Shown in pieces: positions 52,701 through 63,504 of a stretch of 64,000 bases of DNA. The stretch covers positions 5,262,362 through 5,326,361 of the forward strand of contig SMSO01000025.1 of the NCBI GenBank assembly GCA_004764695.1. Reading direction: 5' to 3'. Position numbers and translations under genes: made by a program. Numbering within the stretch: position 1 is the stretch's first letter; each line of letters opens with the position of its first letter. The DNA is from Schizochytrium sp. TIO01 (lineage: Eukaryota; Sar; Bigyra; Thraustochytrida; Thraustochytriidae). The notes below the pieces were generated by a model. That model was not told where the DNA came from. It searched no databases and saw nothing but the letters and a program-made list of their open reading frames with translations.

Positions 52701-53113
52701 GCGTAATCCCCAGTCTATTACTCGTTGCATTAGTTGAAGCCTTCCCACGTGTACGGTATGATTCTACATTTGCAACTTTGGTCCCGAGCACAAAGCCAAT
52801 TCTTCCTCTTGACGGGTCCCCGCTCGCAGTGGGGCTTACAACTGTCTTGAGGCAGCTAGAGCGTGTGGAAATGGATGCTTTTGTCACTGGGTTCGGTAGC
52901 TTCACGCGTGCTAGTATTAAAGAAGAGCTGTCTGGCAGAATTGGGACCAAGGGTCTTCCTGACCCTATTCTTTCTGCCATTCACTTTGCGGAAACCTTTT
53001 TCGAAGTTGCTGACGTAGATCTCGTTGATGTCAGTCGTGCCTTCCCTGTGTCTTGTTTTGCGTATATAGACCTCCTTTCGGCCCCTCGGTCACGCCAAGG
53101 TGTCTCATCATGA
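49703..53113 (+). CDS. WASHC5: WASH complex subunit 5 (strumpellin)
   Basis: A 1136-residue strumpellin, close in length to the animal protein (about 1160). It is the large helical scaffold of the WASH complex, which activates Arp2/3 on endosomes to drive actin-dependent sorting. The N-terminus is the strongest evidence: NVCGQTLLKLVASGSAVLAEILRL, then VIPSVF, FDFAYFK, RFYLAFRAIVRYH, GFYIQHS, and LMCEALYQYGVMLVLLEQKI with VRERM. No introns, signal peptide or membrane helices are visible, as expected. The open frame starts upstream at a GTG (49670); the ATG at 49703 agrees with where the family begins. It implies the other WASH subunits are in this genome. Confidence 0.9.
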   Translation: MEAEGLLAATNVCGQTLLKLVASGSAVLAEILRLADVIPSVFEGTGESFARYEHVVFDFAYFKKRSSMEERIDNDEDLLMKDHELQLRFAKLIDRFYLAFRAIVRYHRKLTMFWDDLENGFYIQHSAEEILMDRDGAQLMCEALYQYGVMLVLLEQKIPSRVRERMVVFSLRTRGEAVLKDLETVSVLAGSDDFARLNVDTRITKLILSKLELDDLYTMRRAYPNPDHRTTALSQQAAMLFVVLKFCPETLRNERATMRAIVDRFFTDNWVLHLYMGTIVNLHDAWTSFPAARQALLEVQGRPKDLGVAEVQTHIDKHLMDGVLTDKFVLEHSTKLISLVTRSNVIIRWLMLHRTDRRSAITAEGLLELILGTAQLEAILKDKLRKLKAKRHETWSYCQAQASKRMGELSDYFTGTVSLTRVKPNETLVAWFKMIQDEIDSLEYVTPTITGRRIQKLLLALREADSIEEIDTSLHIKQFLIDSREVLLQMVRVVSLNDGLLANLDIVTDMAYAWELIADYMSLLHARIHQQPGSIKLLRATFIKLVSILDTPLIRISQADSPDAPQVAAYYSGELVKFVQRVLAVIPQSMFDVLMQLMDLLVHRLPSIPSKVEIDNLRALDCQRERLRITELSHWISTFTEGMLTMQETLLGVIKVDPHQLLEDGIRTELVSRVCHALDRQVQLPTPLINPSTEQVLKVLHNVSASMRSFERSLEYVQDYVAINGLRMWHEELERIFECYAEYEMYRRPPAIGNKGIPILRDARGQTFLGRLGLILDELTRPGWTVYAPEQASWHELSTHQEVFGTNLMRALKEAVGVKGLHALDRVLEVRITRELRSFFRRASVFSSSNTALLKAPPKQLIMALGQPCLGSCEPEELLSLLKEWRDGAQQASQTIGSLMDLGRWQLLRLRLQHELRHTARVESSLFSTVVSRTNQSLLQRAVAAGLAECANEEDDAVATSMAAELIELDPLLDRCGLGEPLKKIYLDNSFIGNADECASVIPSLLLVALVEAFPRVRYDSTFATLVPSTKPILPLDGSPLAVGLTTVLRQLERVEMDAFVTGFGSFTRASIKEELSGRIGTKGLPDPILSAIHFAETFFEVADVDLVDVSRAFPVSCFAYIDLLSAPRSRQGVSS

Positions 53114-56100
53114 GCAGAAGCACCTTGTGAAAACAAGTGAGATCTGGGCTTTTGTTATCTAGTTCATCTTTCTATTATTATTCTAATATTCTATTATTAT
53201 CTTCTTCTCCTTTTTCTTATGTTATTCTTTGGAATAGAAAAAATCAACTTATTTGAGAGACAAAGCAAAAAGATGAACAGTGGCACTCATGTCAAGACTG
53301 ACGACGGCCTACGCAGCACATCGTCAAGTAAACCCATTAACAGCTGCTGGTTGTGTACATGTGCTACTTTCCTATCTTGAAATCCCAGCCTCATTTCAAG
53401 TAGAGAGAACTCTCCCGAAATATGAACAAATAAACAGAATAATAAAAACTGCTGTCTGAGGACTTGAAACTCATCGTTAGCCCGCTACCAGCATGGCAAA
53501 GCACAGCCTGCATAGCCACGCCTTTCGTTGCTCGCCAGTGATGGGCCCCAAGCCGAAATCGCTGGCAGCCAGCAATGCAGCCGTCCACGCGCTCTGCATT
53601 AAATTTGATCGGTGGGAGGGTCATTTTGGTCTCGACTAATTTTCGTTACACTCCCCAGTCCCAATAACAGTAAGTAATGTCATCGCCCAGAACGGCGAGA
53701 ATTCCAAGCCCTTGAGCAGGAAGCTGAGTTATATGTCTCGAGCACATTGCTGTAGCTAGCCGTGGCTACCTATGTAAAGGTCGCGCCTTCTTGAAACCTT
53801 TTTCGTTAACTATGCTTTGCACAGGCCGTCGAGATGGCACCACCGTAGAGATAGATCATCACATCACCCTTGGCAGGGGAGGTTTGCTCGCCGAGCATAG
53901 CGCCACAAAGCCATAGAGAGCTCAGCGAGTGTGATGCCAGGCGCCGCTGCTTTCAGACCTTTGCAAGGTGCTTGTGTCCTTCACGAGGAGCTTGTGTCAT
54001 GCGGTGGCGAGATGTGTCGCACATGATGAATGAGCAAACTAGAGCGCATCTGATTCTGACATTCGGATTCAATGACCTCACCTCACTAGAACTTGCTTAT
54101 CAAGTGCTAATGATAATACTAATAGAGTATATTTTTTAAATTAACATAAAATATTTAAAGCCTCTTTTTGATATGAGAGACATATTTTTAAAAATAAAAA
54201 AATTAGGCTTTTAAAAAATAATATCTACTTTTTTCATTAGTACATAGTAATACCTCTTATTCAATGGTAAAGAAAATAGCTTATAAAATAAAGATGAAGA
54301 AAACAAGTAAAGAAAAGAAGTATTTCTTTTACTGTCCATAGGGGGGCGTCGTGTGTGACCACGGAGAAACCATCCTCCTAGAAAAGAACGCTACTGTGAT
54401 GTTTAGTATACACCGGATAATCTGGATCTTTAGCCGGCACTCCGGGCACCGCTGGTAATTATAACAAGTCGTTCTTTCTGTTCTCCCATGCTAGATTCTC
54501 CGGCAATCCCATCTCCCTTTCATCAGAAAAGTTCGAGTTTTGGCGCACTTGCAAGTGCTCTCAGCATGCTCCGCTCGATAAAAGCCAAGAGGAAGCCTGG
54601 TCAGAGGTACTCTTCTGTATCGCTAGCCAGCACGCCTGAACGATTCTCTGGGAATGTTGATTCCTGATTTATGATTCATGATTCATGATTCATGGTTTAT
54701 GATTTCATATCGTCAGGCAGTCAGCTCACGCATTCGCTTCTCCTCCTAAGTTCGGCGCCAGTCTAAAAGAAGGGTGAAGCAGCGAGGGGCGCTTAGGCTG
54801 GTATAGGGTTTAGGTTATGAGGCGCTCATGCTCGAGTCCGTCTTCTTTCTTTCTTTTTTCTTTCTTTCTTTCTTTCTTTCAAGCTCTTTTCTTTTTTGTC
54901 TTGAGCGAAGCTGATTCTGAAATGAAATGTTCGGAGGGGTTGGTTTTGTTGCTCTCTGCCTGGAGAGAAGGACGATCACAGGATCTGCGTCTGTCCTGGA
55001 GGAGCTTCTGTCTATCATGATGATCGAATTCCTGGACTCCGTGGCGCGTTATTTATCTCCAGCTGGTGGTGCTTTCTTCATTCCGCAAAGTAGGCAAGCT
55101 ATTCTTCTTCGTTTAGACTAAATAGTCCTTTTAATTCTTATAAAAGACATCATCTCTTCTCGAGATAAAAATTTGTAGGTACCCATGTAGGCTCTCACCT
55201 ACTCATATCCATAGCAGTTGTAAATAGAAAAATAAATAAATAAAATAAATAACATAAATAAATAAAAAGTGGTGACCTGAAGAGGTGAAAAAGAAAGTGA
55301 CCTGAAATGAACAATAGTTTCGTCGCTGCTCTCGCTCCTTCCTGAGAGTAACCAATCTCCTGCAAAACCTGGGGCCTGGCCAGCTCGGCCTCATGGTAAA
55401 TGCCATCGAAAGGTGACCCCGATTCGAGTTAGATCGCACTCGGGTGCGGCTCAACCTGCTCTGCAGTGATTGATCTCGAACGATTGATTGCACGCACATT
55501 GATAAAATAAATTCGTCGTTTTGTTTGCATGAAAAAGATCACTCATTCTTCACTTACGCTGTGTCATGGGCGGGGTAGGACCAGGTAGCTTAAACTATAG
55601 GGCCGGCGGAGGTAACTTTCGTTTGAAACCAAAACAAAACAAAACTTCCTTCGGCTGCTTCCTGCAAAGAGAAACTACAAATAATTGATGCCGCAGGTAT
55701 CTCGCACAGAGCTGTTTCTTTGGTTGACTGTTTGACTGCTTGGGCGGGAACTCTAATGCTGCACTGCATGACACACGGGACCCAAACACGGCTATAAAGA
55801 CACCAAGTTCGTAGAAGTTGGAGCTCAATTGCTGCTTTCATTCGGTCGATCATTGACTTATTGATTTGCTCTGATTATTTGCTTCATGCATGTCGGTGCC
55901 CACATCAAAGTAAATCAGGGGGAATTACTATGGTTTGGGGTAGGAGGCACGTAGTAATCGCGAGTTACTTTTTTGCTTGTTGCGATTTTTGTTTGTTTGT
56001 TTGTTTGTTTGTTTGTTTGTTTGTTTGTTTGTTTGAGCCTTTTCTTCGCTTCTTCGGCCGCTGAAGCGACGGCAAATCGGGATTGGCCTCCTCGGCGTCG

Positions 56101-56771
56101 AGATCGACGCTGCCGCAGCTGCAGGTGCAGCCTGGTGCAGCAGCGCCTTATCTGGTGAGAGTCCTTGCAGACAGAGGAGGGCCCAGCACTGCTGGAGAAC
56201 GCAGCACCGTTGGACCCCGCGGGCCCTGGTCTAGTCTGCTCATTCACTCGATCATTTCCTGGCTCGTTCATATATATATATATTGAATTATAGACATACA
56301 CGTACATAGACATACTTGCACAGGCTTGAAGAAGTATTTATAAAGGAGATACGGGCAAAGACGAAGACCCAGTTGAGCTCAAGCTTGAACGAGGAGAGGG
56401 TAGACGCAAAACAAACATCCTAGATTAGCGAGAAAGAACCTTTGGGCTTGAGCAGAATTTGCTTTGTGTGGTTTCTTCACAGGTTCTAGTTCCGAGAATT
56501 GTGAATTATACTTGGACATCAGCTAGAGCAAAGACTTGCCAAAGGCCTTGCGGTGTAGGTTGCTGTTTCATTGGCGGTGATCATTAATTGGAAACGTTTC
56601 AAGGACGTATTTTATCAAGTGACAAACGTACGCACCACAAAGAGAGATTACGGTACGATCATTTTTCAGGATCTTGGGATTGGAGTTTGACATTACTTGA
56701 GTACAACTAATTTGGTTCGGGCACGGGCCCCTGAAATTGGCAGAGTGGCAATTGGAAAGTGAACCGGTACA
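53114..56771. other. Intergenic spacer upstream of the ABCG gene
   Basis: No supported gene in 3.7 kb. It holds an ATGATTC-type repeat near 54671-54700, TTTC repeats near 54840-54880, an AAAT-rich block at 55226-55275, a GTAGGTAC octamer at 55175, a 48-nt TTTG run, and an AT run at 56268-56282. A TATAAA at 56339 is 430 bases upstream of the ABCG start. The stretch 54100-54300 is very A/T-rich. Confidence 0.55.
55988..56035. repeat. TTTG tetranucleotide repeat
   Basis: Twelve perfect TTTG units. Confidence 0.95.
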
Positions 56772-59573
56772 ATGAAAATTCATACTTATGTCGTAGCACT
56801 GGCGGTTCTTCTGGCGGGTGGCACTGGGGTAAAAGCTGCATCATCAGAAGACTTTTGTGGATTTATTGATACCAATCAAACATGCATTTCACAACTTGGA
56901 GACGCTGTTTGCGATGCAGCGTTAGTGGATCCGCAAAGTGGATCGGTATCTTCAAAAAATCTGAATACTGTTCGAGGATGTCTTTATGAGACTGTTGACC
57001 AGTTTGGCCTTTCTGGTGTGTCCTCGTGCATGAACCTCCTGCAACTACAATATTTTTTTAAAGGGGAGGGCGCAGAGCCAATTGATAACGACCCCTTGGT
57101 GGCCATGGTTATCATTTCAATACTTCTCGTTCTTTACTTTTTAGTACCATTTGTAATATTTCTTGTTATTTCGGTACTACGAATCCAACTTTACAAGACA
57201 TTAGCAGAGGATGAACACGCCTACAAGGACGAACACCCTTCAAGAAAGCGCCAGAGCCGCCCCGCGCCTGCTAGGTCGGGTGGTAGCCAAGGTCGCAGCC
57301 ACAGTGGCGATGACTCGCAGGGAGTCTTGGCAACTGGAGATAGCGTCTTGCCAGTATACCTTTCATTTCATAGGCTTTCTTACTCTGTCAACCTCACCAA
57401 AAGTGCACGCAAACAAATTATCAAGGATAATGATGGTAAAAAGCCCACAACTCCTGGTTGGAATCGAAAGTTGATTCTTGACAACATTTCTGGTGTCTTT
57501 GAGCCAGAGACTCTTTCAGCCATTATGGGCCCGAGTGGTTGTGGTAAATCTACCCTGCTTGATATTCTTGCTGATCGTAAGCATGGTGGTGTTACGCGAG
57601 GAAAAGTGTTGGTCAACGGACGGCATCGCACGGCCATGTACAAACGCGTGACAGGATACGTCATGCAATTCGATAGCCTTTTTCCTCATTTGACTGTGAG
57701 CGAAGTTCTTCGGTACACCGCGGAATTGCGAATTCCAGGTACTGACTTGCGGGAAAAGAAAGCTGCAGTTGACAGTGTTATCCGCGATCTTGACTTAAAG
57801 CGAGTGGCAAACTCGCGTATTGGTGGCAATGGCGTACCAGGAATCTCTGGCGGTCAAGCACGCCGTGTCACAGTTGGAGTGGAACTCATCACCCGCCCAC
57901 TGGTTCTTTTCCTCGATGAGCCAACGACCGGATTGGATTCGTTTTCCTCCCTTCAGTTAGTCCGCACTCTGCGAGTGCTTGCTGACACGGGACGTACTGT
58001 CGTTGCAACTATTCACCAGCCGCGTCCAGATATATTCGAACTCTTTGATATATTGTTGCTCATGAAAACAGGTCGAATCGCATATTTTGGGCCCATTCAC
58101 ACTGTTGGTGCATATCTTAGCAACTTAGGTATCCAAGTTCCTGAGGGAGCATCGGTAGCAGATTTTGTCGTGGATTTGACTTACTCTGGCGAAGGTGGGG
58201 ACGAAAGTGCATCGGCATCCAATATTGTTGCAGAACTTGCGGATTCTTTTCTTGGCAGCGCTGCTCATCGTCGCGTTGAGCGCTTGGCAGCTAGTCTTGA
58301 AGATCGTTCACTGCCAGAATTGCCTCCACCTGCTGCATCCCAATTCACAAAGTGTGATCCCGATACCGGCGCAATCTTGGACCCTCATGCCGTTCGCTTC
58401 TCACAGTCTGTGTTTCGACAACTCTTCATTTTATTACGACGCAGCTACAAAAACATGGGCCGTGATCGCACATATTTCACTAATGTGGCTATTCAGATGG
58501 TTCAATTTCTCTTTTATGGACTTTTGTTCCTTGGTCTGCGAACTCAAAATCCGGGTGACGACGCGGGTTCATTGCTCGGTATTACAAACACAGCATATCT
58601 AGCCATATTCCAGAAACGTGCTTTTATCTTTCAGGTTATGAACACGATCATGATTATTGAAGTCGTTGTCATTAGCAACTGTTTTGTTGAAAAGAAAATC
58701 TTCCGACGTGAACATGCTTCAGGCGCTTACAGTGTTATGGCTTATCATGGGCAATTCATCATTCGTTTCTATGTTGATGCGATTTGGAAAGGTTTGGTAG
58801 CTGCAATCCTTTCTTACTTTTTCCCGCCAATGCGCCTCACTGCAGATGGCTTTTTCTTCTTCGCAGCTACACTCATGGTGTGCTCCACTTTTGGTTCTGG
58901 TCTAGCTTTCTTGATGGTTTCCCTCATTCCTGATGCTGAAGGTGCAGGTAGTGTGCACGCGCAAATCCTCGGAACCTTCGGCTTGTATTCGGGTTACTTC
59001 ATGGTGGGAGAGTTGTATTACCCAGTTTGGATGCGCTGGCTGTATCAGATGCTGCCCTTTCGTTACAGTTTTGAAGCACTCGAGCTCAATGAATTTACAT
59101 GTCTCACAAAGGGCGAGCAAACTGATATTCTTGGAGTACCACTAACGCTCAACCGCTGGACAAGTCTGTTTATTTACATGATTTGGCCCCCAGTTTTACA
59201 GTGCGCTGCAATGCTAGGATCATGGATCTACACGCGTCCCTCTTCATATTGGGCCCAGACGTTCCCACGCTTCTTCAAGGCTGACGAAGATCCTCTCATG
59301 AAAAAGCCCTCTCAGCATTCCAACTTACAGTCTACCTCTTCAGCTGTCAGCGCTCCCTTTTCTAGAGATAACAGCACTCAAGACGGCGCTGGCCTTGAGC
59401 TTATTGAATCAGCTGCTACGTTAGGTGGCGAGAACAGCCTAAACACAGGAGTGAACCCTTCGTCATCATCCTCAAGCTCCAATGGAGGGCTTGAGGCAGG
59501 ACAGAAAAGCACAAATGGCGTAGCTAGCTCGACTGCTGCGTTGGATCAGGAAAAGATGATGAATCAAGTGTAG
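56772..59573 (+). CDS. ABCG-type ATP-binding cassette half-transporter
   Basis: A 933-residue membrane pump. A signal peptide (1-22) and a Cys-containing luminal segment (to about 112) precede a transmembrane helix (about 114-137). A cytoplasmic linker leads to the nucleotide-binding domain: Walker A GPSGCGKST (about 252-260), signature GISGGQARR (about 357-365), Walker B LVLFLDEPTTGLDS (near 377-390) and the H-loop TIHQPRPD (near 415). The ABC2-type membrane domain follows (about 545-820) with QKRAFIFQ and the FMVGELYYPVWMRWLYQMLPFRYSFEAL segment typical of ABCG. The extra N-terminal luminal domain and helix recall fungal Adp1 and plant ABCG24/28 forms. Half-transporters work as dimers, usually exporting lipids, sterols or xenobiotics. 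The ATG at 56772 opens a good signal peptide. The C-terminal 110 residues are Ser-rich. Confidence 0.92.
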   Translation: MKIHTYVVALAVLLAGGTGVKAASSEDFCGFIDTNQTCISQLGDAVCDAALVDPQSGSVSSKNLNTVRGCLYETVDQFGLSGVSSCMNLLQLQYFFKGEGAEPIDNDPLVAMVIISILLVLYFLVPFVIFLVISVLRIQLYKTLAEDEHAYKDEHPSRKRQSRPAPARSGGSQGRSHSGDDSQGVLATGDSVLPVYLSFHRLSYSVNLTKSARKQIIKDNDGKKPTTPGWNRKLILDNISGVFEPETLSAIMGPSGCGKSTLLDILADRKHGGVTRGKVLVNGRHRTAMYKRVTGYVMQFDSLFPHLTVSEVLRYTAELRIPGTDLREKKAAVDSVIRDLDLKRVANSRIGGNGVPGISGGQARRVTVGVELITRPLVLFLDEPTTGLDSFSSLQLVRTLRVLADTGRTVVATIHQPRPDIFELFDILLLMKTGRIAYFGPIHTVGAYLSNLGIQVPEGASVADFVVDLTYSGEGGDESASASNIVAELADSFLGSAAHRRVERLAASLEDRSLPELPPPAASQFTKCDPDTGAILDPHAVRFSQSVFRQLFILLRRSYKNMGRDRTYFTNVAIQMVQFLFYGLLFLGLRTQNPGDDAGSLLGITNTAYLAIFQKRAFIFQVMNTIMIIEVVVISNCFVEKKIFRREHASGAYSVMAYHGQFIIRFYVDAIWKGLVAAILSYFFPPMRLTADGFFFFAATLMVCSTFGSGLAFLMVSLIPDAEGAGSVHAQILGTFGLYSGYFMVGELYYPVWMRWLYQMLPFRYSFEALELNEFTCLTKGEQTDILGVPLTLNRWTSLFIYMIWPPVLQCAAMLGSWIYTRPSSYWAQTFPRFFKADEDPLMKKPSQHSNLQSTSSAVSAPFSRDNSTQDGAGLELIESAATLGGENSLNTGVNPSSSSSSSNGGLEAGQKSTNGVASSTAALDQEKMMNQV

Positions 59574-60812
59574 TCTAGCTAAGTCTTCTTTCCTTTCAAT
59601 TATAGCAATAACTAGAATAATAGCCAAGCTAAAAAAAAAGAATGAATTGAAATTCTTTGCAATGCTATTGATTTTCTCTCTTGATAAAAACAAAAACCAA
59701 AAACACAATTAGTCTTCTTATCTTATTCTGGTTCAAGAAAGTTTATGTTGACACATTGCAACTTGTTTCATAAAACAATTATATCAATACGGCACTCAGG
59801 TAGCCGCCGAAGCATGGCATCAATCTACTACGAATTTATGCCTATTTGATCTTCGCCGACAGCAACCAACATTACACACAGTTAACAGCCTAGTTCTAAG
59901 AATAATTATATGTTACAAATGAGCCATGGCTGTATAGACAGATGTTCTTTCTATTACTTTTCATAGGCATTGTTAATTTGGATATTTCAGAGACATTTCC
60001 CATTCTTCTATGTTTTTGGTGTGTGTAGAAATTCATTTTGCACCATTCTCAGGTGCTAAATATGAAGTTTAAATTATGTCTATCCTTACAGAAAGGTTAC
60101 TACACTAGTTCTCAGTAGTCATTACATTTTTATAGCTGACAGTGTGAGTCTATCGAATTCGTTTATGCATATTTACGTTTTGAGTTTCTCTGAAGTACAA
60201 TGATATGGCGATTTTATTAAAATATATAGGTACAGTGTTGGTAGCAAGACCATTCCATCATATGCACAAAGAAGAGAAACAGTGAAGAGCCACAACCCCC
60301 TTATCGAAACAGTACTGAGTTATGTGGGCTATAATATAAAAGATTGATTCATAAACCAGACAATGTTGGAATGACCCTATTCAATTAAATTGTTCTCGTA
60401 AAACTTAAGTCCACAAATAGCGATATGACTCGGACTAGTAAAGGGTTGCTGGCTTTATTTTTAAAATTGTCGAAAGAAAGCACATCACGTAGATTAGTCG
60501 TCAATGTCAATCCTGAGTTTCATTTCAATTTAATTCTGGAAATCTGCAAACAAGAAGCAAATTAATGCTTTTAACAAGGTATTTTAACCTGTAGTCAGTC
60601 AGTTGTATATAGAATTAGAATGAGCAAAATACCTAGTCGTTTGTCATGTATAGTGGGGGATTTGGATACGTACAAAGTTTGAAGAAATTGAATGTACAAT
60701 TTAACAATCAGATCAACATGATGTCTCCTTCTAAAGCATATACGGCCGGATATGCTTGATGCCTTTTTTATGTAGGTGTTTGCTGTCCCTCCCTTCACGA
60801 GAAAAATTTCAT
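59574..60812. other. Convergent 3' spacer
   Basis: A/T-rich spacer, 1.2 kb, between converging ABCG and GNAT genes. No gene, notable repeat or RNA structure recognised. Confidence 0.5.
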
Positions 60813-61523
60813 CTATCGAACTTTAGAAATCGGTTTTTCCATGTGTTCAAAGTAATAGTGGCGAAACTCTGGGCATGCAAGGTCTACTAATCGTTGAGGC
60901 ATTTCCATGGGACCTGTGCGGACGAAGCCACGTCTAGAATAAAATTCAATAATGTCCTTTCGCAACTCAACAACATGAATGCGAATCAAGCCCTTGGGGC
61001 TGAGTTTACTCTTCAAAAGAAGTTGAGCCGCTTGAACAAGGAGCGGCCCAACGCCACGTCCGCTGTATAGAAGAGGTACTGCAAGCTTGAAAAAGTGGCC
61101 AACATCTTTTTCAGTGTCCCATTGAACCCAGACGCAACCCTGAATCTGACGGTTCAATGGATCTTCATAAACAAGCATGCACGTGTGGGGCGTTTCCACA
61201 AGATCTCGTACATCGCTCCCGTCTTGGTTCACACGGAATCGATATCCCTGTAAGAAGATGTATGCATCTGCTTCATAAAATGCAACATTAATAAGTTCCG
61301 AAATCACGCGTAGTTCTAGTTCGCTGCCTGTCGTTTCCCTTACATATTCAATTTTTGAAGGCGCATGTCTTACACCCTTTGCATCAATTACAACTGCTGA
61401 CTCATCCAATCTTGGCCCGGCGGAATGAAGGTCACTTTTCAACCAGCTCTTATGCCTGGCCACCAATAGCAAAGCAGCGCTGGAAGCTGCAAAGGCCGCT
61501 GCTATCACCGTGGTCTCTGGCAT
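60813..61523 (-). CDS. GNAT-family N-acetyltransferase with N-terminal membrane anchor
   Basis: A 236-residue protein. A hydrophobic N-terminal segment (about 5-23) suggests a membrane anchor. The rest looks like a GNAT acetyltransferase: a motif-B/D-like stretch QIQGCVWVQW, then motif A HFFKLAVPLLYSGRGVGPLLVQAA, containing the acetyl-CoA-binding G-R-G-V-G loop, and near the C-terminus IIEFYSRRGFVRTGPMEMP, the typical closing helix-and-strand. GNATs transfer acetyl groups from acetyl-CoA to amines; substrate not inferable. The frame extends to a GTG (61586); the ATG at 61523 is used. It lies convergent with the ABCG gene. Confidence 0.8.
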   Translation of the reverse strand: MPETTVIAAAFAASSAALLLVARHKSWLKSDLHSAGPRLDESAVVIDAKGVRHAPSKIEYVRETTGSELELRVISELINVAFYEADAYIFLQGYRFRVNQDGSDVRDLVETPHTCMLVYEDPLNRQIQGCVWVQWDTEKDVGHFFKLAVPLLYSGRGVGPLLVQAAQLLLKSKLSPKGLIRIHVVELRKDIIEFYSRRGFVRTGPMEMPQRLVDLACPEFRHYYFEHMEKPISKVR

Positions 61524-62310
61524 AATCTGTTCTCTTGGTTTGACCCGAGTGACGTTAAACCCTTGTCGCAATTGCTGGACTGCCACTTCGCTGCGAGTTA
61601 GCGCTCAAGAACCGCTCGCTGCTTCTGCACTACGAGGAAAGTAGGTACCTTACCTACTACTCTATCTACCTACTTGGAGTAGAAAACAAGAGAACAAGAG
61701 AACCTTACGCCTAGCTAGGGAGCTAGGGTTCATTACCACTCGTCTTTGTTTCAGGAACAGCTTCTTGACACAAAACAAGCTCAAGTTAGGCAACAGCTTG
61801 GGCTCCTTATCATCCAAATTGCTGGAATGTAGGTGCTTGGCACTCCCCGGCAAGATTTGCAGCTACTCACCAGGCTTGAGTATCTACTGCGTAACTCGCA
61901 TATTCTACTGGTTGTTGATTCTTTCGTGGATTCATTCATTCATTCATTCCCGCGCATTCTCCAGCCTCACTCAAGAGTGTAACGCATAGGTACAAATCAA
62001 TCTCGAAGAACTCAAGGCAGTGCTGCAATGCTCATACACTGTGTTCAATTAAGCAAACATGTGCGTTCATGCATGTATGCATGGGCACTCAAGTCCATGT
62101 TGCCGTCATTCGATCAACCTTTGATCAATGAACGTAACTCCATAAACCAATCCATCGCGAGTACAGACACACCTTGTCCCTTATTCCTCACCCCATTGTC
62201 GTTGCTTCGAAAGGGCGGCAAATGGCAGTGCTATGGTTTTCGCAATATGGCTATTAGGGTAGGCGGCGGCTCACAGTGATGCAGCGATTATGAGCGATTC
62301 ATTGCAATGG

Positions 62311-62360
62311 AATGAATGAATGAATGAATGAATGAATGAATGAATGAATGAATGAATGAA
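62311..62360. repeat. AATG tetranucleotide repeat
   Basis: Twelve and a half perfect AATG units. Confidence 0.95.
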
Positions 62361-62843
62361 ATAAGTCCAAGACTATCAAAGGGAAGACTTAGTTCGCGAG
62401 CCACATCAAGAGCGACGCATGGCGTGGCAGCAACTTCTATCCTCCGTCCAAATTGCCTGAAGCAGCGAGCCTGGTAATGGATGGAATCTGCCGCCCTTGA
62501 TATACATCATGTATATGTATATGAATGTATATGTATATATGGGTAAGTAAGTAATTAAAATGTTCTGTGGATGTGCGGCGACTCACTTATCGGCGAAGAG
62601 GACTCCACGTCGATGGGCTCTGATGAAGACTCCTCAGCAGGGATCACTACCGGCACCTCACCTGGAGGAGCAGAGTGCGTTGATCGGTGAATCGATCAGG
62701 CAATCGGCGATGACGGATGCTTCATTCCAACAGGGTTTCGGAGTGCAATGCGACAGTGACGGTGATGGCGCGATACTCCGCCTCGCGGTTTACACTCAAG
62801 CTATACCCCACTTGCAAGGCGGATGAAAGTAGACTATCACCCG

Positions 62844-62881
62844 TATAACTCACTTACAGGGACGCGCATAAGTGAGTTATA
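62844..62881. repeat. Perfect 13-bp inverted repeat with 12-nt loop
   Basis: Arms TATAACTCACTTA and its exact complement TAAGTGAGTTATA are separated by 12 bases. It could form a stable hairpin or a dyad protein-binding site; nothing else identifies it. Confidence 0.8.
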
Positions 62882-63504
62882 GCACCTCTGCCCTCCGTCC
62901 CCAGTGAATGAGGGAATGATTACCAGTAATCATCGCAGAGATGAATTCTATCTCGTACTTGTAGATAGATAGATACCTACTGCGTGCCCACTTCCTAGGG
63001 CAACCTCCAGCAATAGAGAGTCTTTCTGGTCAGACCGAGACGCTTGTGCCTGCCTCTTTTGTGCTGGTTCGTTCGTGTTTGCTACCAAGCACAGAATCAA
63101 GTCGGCGGAAACTGCAAAATGCAAGTGGGATAATCCAAACTACGCTGCTCTTTTTAACTTATATGAAATAAAATTTTATAAAATTACTCATTACCTACGC
63201 TATCATAACAATATGCATCTTTAGATGAGTAGACTGCAAAAAAGAATCATCAGGTGTTTTACTTTTTGATCGATCATAGTATTGAACGTCTCGTTAGCTG
63301 CTATCTTTCTCGGCGCTTCAGGCATACCCTCAATCCTCTCCAAGGTTTACTGACTGTTAATACTGCGAGTTCTCTCCGGTCTTCCTCCACCCTTCGTCCT
63401 CGCACGTACTTCCCCTTATCTCGCTGTTCTCGTAGGTCTGTCGTTGGACCTTCGTTCATCCACTCATCCATCCAACTTAACCTCGCATATCTACATCCTC
63501 AAGC

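Larger units (their letters stand above)
61524..63504. other. Divergent spacer upstream of the aldolase gene
   Basis: About 2.0 kb with no supported gene. It holds a cluster of GTAGGTAC/TACCTA motifs at 61641-61672, ATTC units near 61928-61950, a 50-nt AATG repeat, a 13-bp perfect inverted repeat at 62844-62881 and an ATGTAT-rich stretch near 62505-62540. Open frames are short. Confidence 0.55.

Noticed and set aside
55988-56035. TTTG run considered as a CRISPR-like or telomeric array
   Set aside because: It is a plain tetranucleotide microsatellite. There are no spacers, cas genes or TTAGGG-type units in the window.
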